This document shows positions 60,631-64,000 of a stretch of 64,000 nucleotides of DNA, piece after piece. Position 1 is the first letter of the stretch; every line of letters starts with the position of its first letter. This DNA comes from Roseihalotalea indica (lineage in GTDB: Bacteria > Bacteroidota > Bacteroidia > Cytophagales > Cyclobacteriaceae): the NCBI RefSeq assembly GCF_022458895.1, contig NZ_JAINFL010000002.1:496001-560000 (forward strand), read 5' to 3'. The notes beneath the pieces are model-generated. The model was not told the origin of the DNA. It searched no databases and worked only from the letters and a program-made list of their open reading frames with translations. A program made the translations under genes and the position numbers.

Positions 60631-61362
60631 TTAGTTTAAATACACTGATAAGAAAGTAAATAGGACAAACCCGCCAATCAACGCCACTACCGCCCAGCTT
60701 TTGTCATAATACTTATTAGCCTCGGTGAGCATCCCTTCTACGCCTATGGTGAAAAAAATGCCAGCAATGAAGGCTAGAAAAATTAGTTTATATTGCTCTT
60801 CACTATTGCGCAGCAACCAAAACCCAATAGTAGCTCCCAGGAAAGCCGGAATAGCAAAAGCAGCAGATAAGAGTAATCTCTTCTTTTGAGAATATCCTTT
60901 CTTTTTAAAGGTGCCAATGGTGGCAAAACCTTCCGGTATATCAGCAGGAAATTGGCCTAATGCTAGTAATAAGCCTAGGGAACCACTCAAGGCGGATGCA
61001 CTCCCTACCATTAAACCATCACTAAACAGATCAAGGGCAGTTCCCATATAAATGATCCAACCACTGGTGCCTTTTCTGTTGTTACTGTATCTGTCTATTA
61101 TGGCGCCTAAGCCCTTTTCCATGCCTATATAGGCAATTCCACCAAGGAAAAAAGCCAGAATGGAGAGCCATGGCCTATTGATTTCTATAGCTCTAGGCAT
61201 GATCTCTATCCCCACTACCGCTAACAGAATACCTGTAGCAGCATGTAATGCTAAACTTAGAGTGCGGTTGGAAAAACGGGTAACCTCTGCTAAAACACCA
61301 CCTAAAAAATTACCCATGGCAGGCATGGAGGTATAGAGCAGTACCAGTAAATATTCATTCAT
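60631..61362 (-). CDS. ZIP-family metal transporter
   Basis: A 243-residue protein with about seven or eight helices: LVLLYTSMPAMGNFLGGVLA, GILLAVVGIEIMPRAIEINR, then ALDLFSDGLMVGSASALSG, GQFPADIPEGFATIGTFKKK and FFTIGVEGMLTEANKYYD. The usual HNxPEG reads ADIPEGFA, and the DG pair takes the place of the other His motif, so the binuclear site is altered relative to zinc ZIPs. It lies 11 bases upstream of the P-type ATPase start and overlaps the AlbA_2 gene end by four bases. Confidence 0.8.
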   Translation of the reverse strand: MNEYLLVLLYTSMPAMGNFLGGVLAEVTRFSNRTLSLALHAATGILLAVVGIEIMPRAIEINRPWLSILAFFLGGIAYIGMEKGLGAIIDRYSNNRKGTSGWIIYMGTALDLFSDGLMVGSASALSGSLGLLLALGQFPADIPEGFATIGTFKKKGYSQKKRLLLSAAFAIPAFLGATIGFWLLRNSEEQYKLIFLAFIAGIFFTIGVEGMLTEANKYYDKSWAVVALIGGFVLFTFLSVYLN

Positions 61363-61925
61363 TTTAAACGCTTTTCAATATAGTCTAAGGCTTCTCTAAC
61401 CTCTAATTCTTTAGTAACATTTCCCTTACGCATAAAAAAATGAGCACGATCATTAAGGTGCACATACACTGGTGAGGTAGACCGTTTTACTTGAATATGA
61501 CAAAGATCTTTTCCTTCAATATCACAGAAGTCAACATTCACCAATAGACAATGACCTGCATTTAAAATAGTCGCTACCATATGCATAACATACTGAAGGA
61601 AACTTTCCCAACATGATAACTTTGAAAGGAATGTCTCCTGTAGTATTGTATTCATTGAGGATGAGTAGCACCAACCCATACTTTTCAAGATTTGGTAGTC
61701 TTCTTCCAATCCTATGAGTCTTCCTTCGTCGTCTACACCAATGAATAGATGTCCACCATTCGTATTCATAAGTCCAGCCATAGCTTTAGCCGTTACTAAA
61801 GCTTGTGCTTCATCGGGTATATTCTTTTTCAAATCCCATAGTAGCTTTGGTTGGAAGCATATATGATGACTTTCACCTTTTTGGATTAAGTTGAGCATTC
61901 GGTATCTATTTCGTAGTTCTGGCAT
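61359..61925 (-). CDS. AlbA_2 (Schlafen-like nucleic-acid-binding) domain protein
   Basis: A 188-residue single-domain protein. The AlbA_2 signature is clear: TAKAMAGLMNTNGGHLFIGV followed by DDEGRLIGLEEDYQIL, and later HCLLVNVDFCDIEGKDLCHI then VYVHLNDRAHFFMRKGN. In other proteins this domain binds nucleic acid and often precedes a helicase-like or HTH part, missing here. It is translationally coupled (ATGA) with the ZIP gene, so it belongs to the metal operon, where its role is unknown. Confidence 0.8.
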   Translation of the reverse strand: MPELRNRYRMLNLIQKGESHHICFQPKLLWDLKKNIPDEAQALVTAKAMAGLMNTNGGHLFIGVDDEGRLIGLEEDYQILKSMGWCYSSSMNTILQETFLSKLSCWESFLQYVMHMVATILNAGHCLLVNVDFCDIEGKDLCHIQVKRSTSPVYVHLNDRAHFFMRKGNVTKELEVREALDYIEKRLK

Positions 61926-62331
61926 AAACTGAAAATTCTTACATCAGACCATTATTTTTAAGACAACAACATTCAATAACCCAAACTGGGCACTATTTCA
62001 GCTGATACTTGTCAAATAATTCATAAGCAGCGCTTAGACTAGTTGACCACATTTTCTAATAAAAAACCCATCATTTTCGCTTGACAAAACCATGCTTAAT
62101 CATTTCACTATAGCTAGCATATCTCTTAGTATTTCAAGAACTCTATCATTTTGTGCTGTTCTGCCTATGGTAGGATAGAGAATAAAAGTATCCTTACTAA
62201 AAACAGAAGCTAGGTAATCTACCAGATCAAGTAAATTTCACCAGAAAACCTAACCTACATTGTATCCTTAGTATTTTGATTAACAATCATTTAAATTCTC
62301 TGTATTTCACATCTCATCATGTGAGGTATTC
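61926..62331. other. Intergenic region between AlbA_2 and HMA-like genes
   Basis: A 406-base AT-rich gap that separates the Fur-HMA unit from the ZIP-ATPase unit. Beyond an imperfect CACAT/ATGTG pairing near 62307-62322 nothing was recognised; it should carry the leftward promoter for the AlbA_2/ZIP/ATPase genes and perhaps a Fur site. Confidence 0.45.
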
Positions 62332-62571
62332 TCAATATATCTCAACACTCACTTCTGGGTTGATGATAACTAATCCATCATTTTTAAGTGATTTAAGGAT
62401 AATTGCTTCGTTTATTCTTGCTGTTTCAAACTCTATCCCAACCATGCCGGAAACGGAAACAGCCGCCTGTAAAACTCCTTTCAAAACTTTCAGCTTTTCT
62501 TCTATCCTCCTAGCATGTTGAATGCTGTAAACACCCTTCACTTCTATCAGACTATGACTATACTTTTTCAT
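62332..62571 (-). CDS. Stand-alone HMA-like domain related to the P-type ATPase N-terminus
   Basis: A 79-residue protein from MKKYSHSLIEVKGVY. Its whole length parallels the second HMA-like domain of the P-type ATPase at 58103-60619: KYSHSLIEVKGVYSIQHARR versus KFGHKLIKVEGIRHTRHARS, and SVSGMVGIEFETARINEAII versus SASGMVRLEFDTTQTDEAEI. There is no CxxC; His residues occupy the loop. It may be a small metal chaperone for the ATPase. Its ATG overlaps the Fur stop (ATGA). Confidence 0.75.
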   Translation of the reverse strand: MKKYSHSLIEVKGVYSIQHARRIEEKLKVLKGVLQAAVSVSGMVGIEFETARINEAIILKSLKNDGLVIINPEVSVEIY

Positions 62572-62993
62572 TGTACATTTATCTTGCAAGCTGCACAAGT
62601 GCCCTTTACTACTAAATTGACTTCCCGTTTTATGAAGTGTTCAGGAAGTTCAAAACCAGGAATGCTTGATTTTGGTAAACAATAAGTTTGACCGCAGATA
62701 TCACAGTGAAAATGTATGTGTGCATCTTGATGTTGTTGTGAATCGCAACTGTCTGGGCATAAAGCATACTTTGGGGCCAAAGTACCATCATTGATACTAT
62801 GCACAAGTCCATATTCCTCAAAAACCTTAAGTGTTCGATATAGCGTTACTCGATCGGAATTTTCAAAGGATTGATACAGATCAGTAAGACTTATCGCGAC
62901 GTCCTGACCTAACAAGTACTCTAGTACCAGCAATCGTATGGCAGTAGGTCGTATCTTTTTTTGCTTTAAAATATTGTCAAGATTGCGTACCAT
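62568..62993 (-). CDS. Fur/Zur-family metal-dependent repressor
   Basis: A 141-residue Fur-type regulator. The winged helix includes KIRPTAIRLLVLEYLLGQDV and SDRVTLYRTLKVFEEYGLVH; the dimer domain has the His-rich SCDSQQHQDAHIHFHCDICG and a closing CAACKIN. CDIC and CAAC supply the structural zinc site. The metal sensed cannot be read from sequence, but the context of a ZIP transporter, CDF and P-type exporter favours zinc. It overlaps the HMA-like gene start and follows the PII-like gene by 27 bases. Confidence 0.9.
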   Translation of the reverse strand: MVRNLDNILKQKKIRPTAIRLLVLEYLLGQDVAISLTDLYQSFENSDRVTLYRTLKVFEEYGLVHSINDGTLAPKYALCPDSCDSQQHQDAHIHFHCDICGQTYCLPKSSIPGFELPEHFIKREVNLVVKGTCAACKINVQ

Positions 62994-63020
62994 GGGTTAA
63001 AAGTATTTTTTGTTGGTATA

Positions 63021-63362
63021 CTACTTCAAGTCGCGCTTATTTATAGATTCTCCCGTTTTTATTCGGTAAACATTCTCAATTTCCGAAATATAGATGATGC
63101 CGTCGCCTGGTTCAGGCGTTTGAGCCTTGTCGCAAATAAGTTGTACAGCTTTCTCCAATTCTTCCTTCTGGCAAACTAGCTCTAGTTTGATTATCGGACT
63201 GTCGGTAAAATGATAGTTCAGGGAAGGCGAGGCATCTTTTTGCTTATAGGCTCCCGTTCCTTCTCCCTTGAAAAGGATTACACTCTTAAAACCAGCATCC
63301 CGAAGAGATTTTACTATAGTTTGTACTCTGTTTGGCTTTACTAATGCTTTAATTGCTTTCAT
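63021..63362 (-). CDS. PII-like regulatory protein of the metal efflux locus
   Basis: A 113-residue protein from MKAIKALVKPNRVQTIVKSL (63362). It has the PII fold order: a first strand and helix, a T-loop-length GEGTGAYKQKDASPSLNYHF, a second strand LELVCQKEELEKAVQLICDK and GDGIIYISEIENVYRIKTGE at the end, as in PII-type proteins. Canonical GlnB-type uridylylation or ATP signatures are only partly kept, so it is a divergent member. It is directly downstream of the RND adaptor and may sense metal or nucleotide state for efflux. Confidence 0.8.
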   Translation of the reverse strand: MKAIKALVKPNRVQTIVKSLRDAGFKSVILFKGEGTGAYKQKDASPSLNYHFTDSPIIKLELVCQKEELEKAVQLICDKAQTPEPGDGIIYISEIENVYRIKTGESINKRDLK

Positions 63363-63423
63363 AATGACCACTTTTTGATCCGACGGGTACTATTAGTACC
63401 CGTCGGATTAGTTTTTAATTATT

Positions 63424-64000
63424 TTAATGACTGTGAGAGGTTTGGCTTTTCTGCATCTCCGAAATTAGGTAGTAACTGTTATTCCACGCCACTTGAGCGC
63501 CTTCAGGAAGCGGTTCCAGCAGATTAATTTCTACCCATCCTTCATCAGAAGTACCAGTCCTGACCTCTATGGGCGTAAATGCCCATTCGGTTTCCCCATC
63601 TTCCTCGTGGGCTTCGGCCATAAAAATGTAGGGTTTGCCTTCTTCTTCGATAATAGCTTCTTCTGGTAAAGCTTTTACTGACTCACTTTCGGTATGGATC
63701 TTGCCGTTGATATACATGCCTGGAATCAGAAAATCTTCTTTTTGGTCGATCTCTGCGTGCACGTGTACTGCCTTAGGGTTTTGTTCAAACTGCTTGCCCA
63801 CGGAGTAGATTTTAGCTGTTAACGTGTTCCCTGGAATAGATTCAACCGTGAAGGATACTTTTTGCCCTTCTTTTACCTTATAAACATCTTTTTCGAAGAC
63901 CATCAAGTCAGCGTGGATATGTTCCGTATTGACAATGGAGAACATTTCAGTTTGCGGATCAACATATTGACCCAGCTGCACCAAAACTTTTTCTACATAT
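63424..64000 (-). CDS. RND efflux adaptor (CusB/CzcB-like), C-terminal part
   Basis: The frame is open to the window end, so only about 190 residues are seen. They give the lipoyl/beta-barrel and membrane-proximal end of a periplasmic adaptor: VQLGQYVDPQTEMFSIVNTE, FEKDVYKVKEGQKVSFTVES, DFLIPGMYINGKIHTESE, then ALPEEAIIEEEGKPYIFM and a His-containing tail (SQTSHSH). Such adaptors join an RND pump to an outer membrane channel for Cu, Zn, Co or Cd export. It is first in the seen order of the leftward metal operon. Confidence 0.85.
   Translation of the reverse strand, partial: YVEKVLVQLGQYVDPQTEMFSIVNTEHIHADLMVFEKDVYKVKEGQKVSFTVESIPGNTLTAKIYSVGKQFEQNPKAVHVHAEIDQKEDFLIPGMYINGKIHTESESVKALPEEAIIEEEGKPYIFMAEAHEEDGETEWAFTPIEVRTGTSDEGWVEINLLEPLPEGAQVAWNNSYYLISEMQKSQTSHSH

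Overview
The window reads as a Bacteroidota genome, probably Cytophagales-like. The reasons are the Bacteroides-type conjugation genes (TraE/F/G/J/K/M/N relatives), a class I lanthipeptide precursor with a GG leader typical of this phylum, a LytS/LytTR pair, and promoter-like sites of the TTG-N19/20-TAnnTTTG type. Assignment below phylum is inference. No rRNA, tRNA or CRISPR array was seen.

Layout: (1) 1-1430: the 3' end of a GH2 beta-glucuronidase-like gene and an NrtR-like sugar regulator, closed by a strong terminator. (2) 1.4-13.3 kb, minus strand: a conjugation (type IV secretion) operon with VirB2, B3, B4, B6, B8, B9 and B10 equivalents and three tandem VirB5/TrbJ-like secreted proteins. 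(3) 13.6-21.8 kb: a defence-type cargo block. It holds an AbiE toxin-antitoxin pair with a palindromic operator, then six minus-strand genes: AAA ATPase, subtilisin-like peptidase, DUF2188 protein, triple-ubiquitin-like protein, ThiF/E1-like enzyme and a DUF6527 protein. (4) 22.2-35.8 kb, plus strand: ArdC-like antirestriction, regulators, a phage-like ssDNA-binding/nuclease module, a replication initiator and helicase loader, mobilization protein, relaxase and VirD4 coupling protein. Blocks 2 and 4 together form the core of an integrative conjugative element or conjugative plasmid. No integrase is visible, and the right boundary is not defined.

(5) 35.8-47.6 kb: a lanthipeptide cluster. A 50-residue precursor gene (43077-43229), LanB dehydratase, C39-peptidase ABC exporter and HlyD adaptor lie on the minus strand. 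A histidine kinase, a prolyl-oligopeptidase and a LytTR regulator lie on the plus strand. No LanC cyclase is present. (6) 47.7-54.3 kb: an arsenic operon (ArsR, two exported CX5R arsenate-reductase-like proteins, Acr3 efflux, ArsO-like and CoA-disulfide-reductase-like flavoproteins), ending in an IS element that replaced the last residues of the final gene. (7) 54.4-64.0 kb, minus strand: a divalent-metal island with RND adaptor (cut by the window end), PII-like protein, Fur/Zur regulator, a stand-alone HMA-like protein, AlbA_2 protein, ZIP transporter, P-type ATPase, DUF3703, CDF transporter, CaCA exchanger and an amine oxidase.

The most notable loci are the ubiquitin-like conjugation genes sharing a strand with a peptidase/AAA pair, and the LanC-less lanthipeptide cluster with its short precursor gene and an attenuator-like hairpin. 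All identifications were made by reading the sequence; no database search was run.
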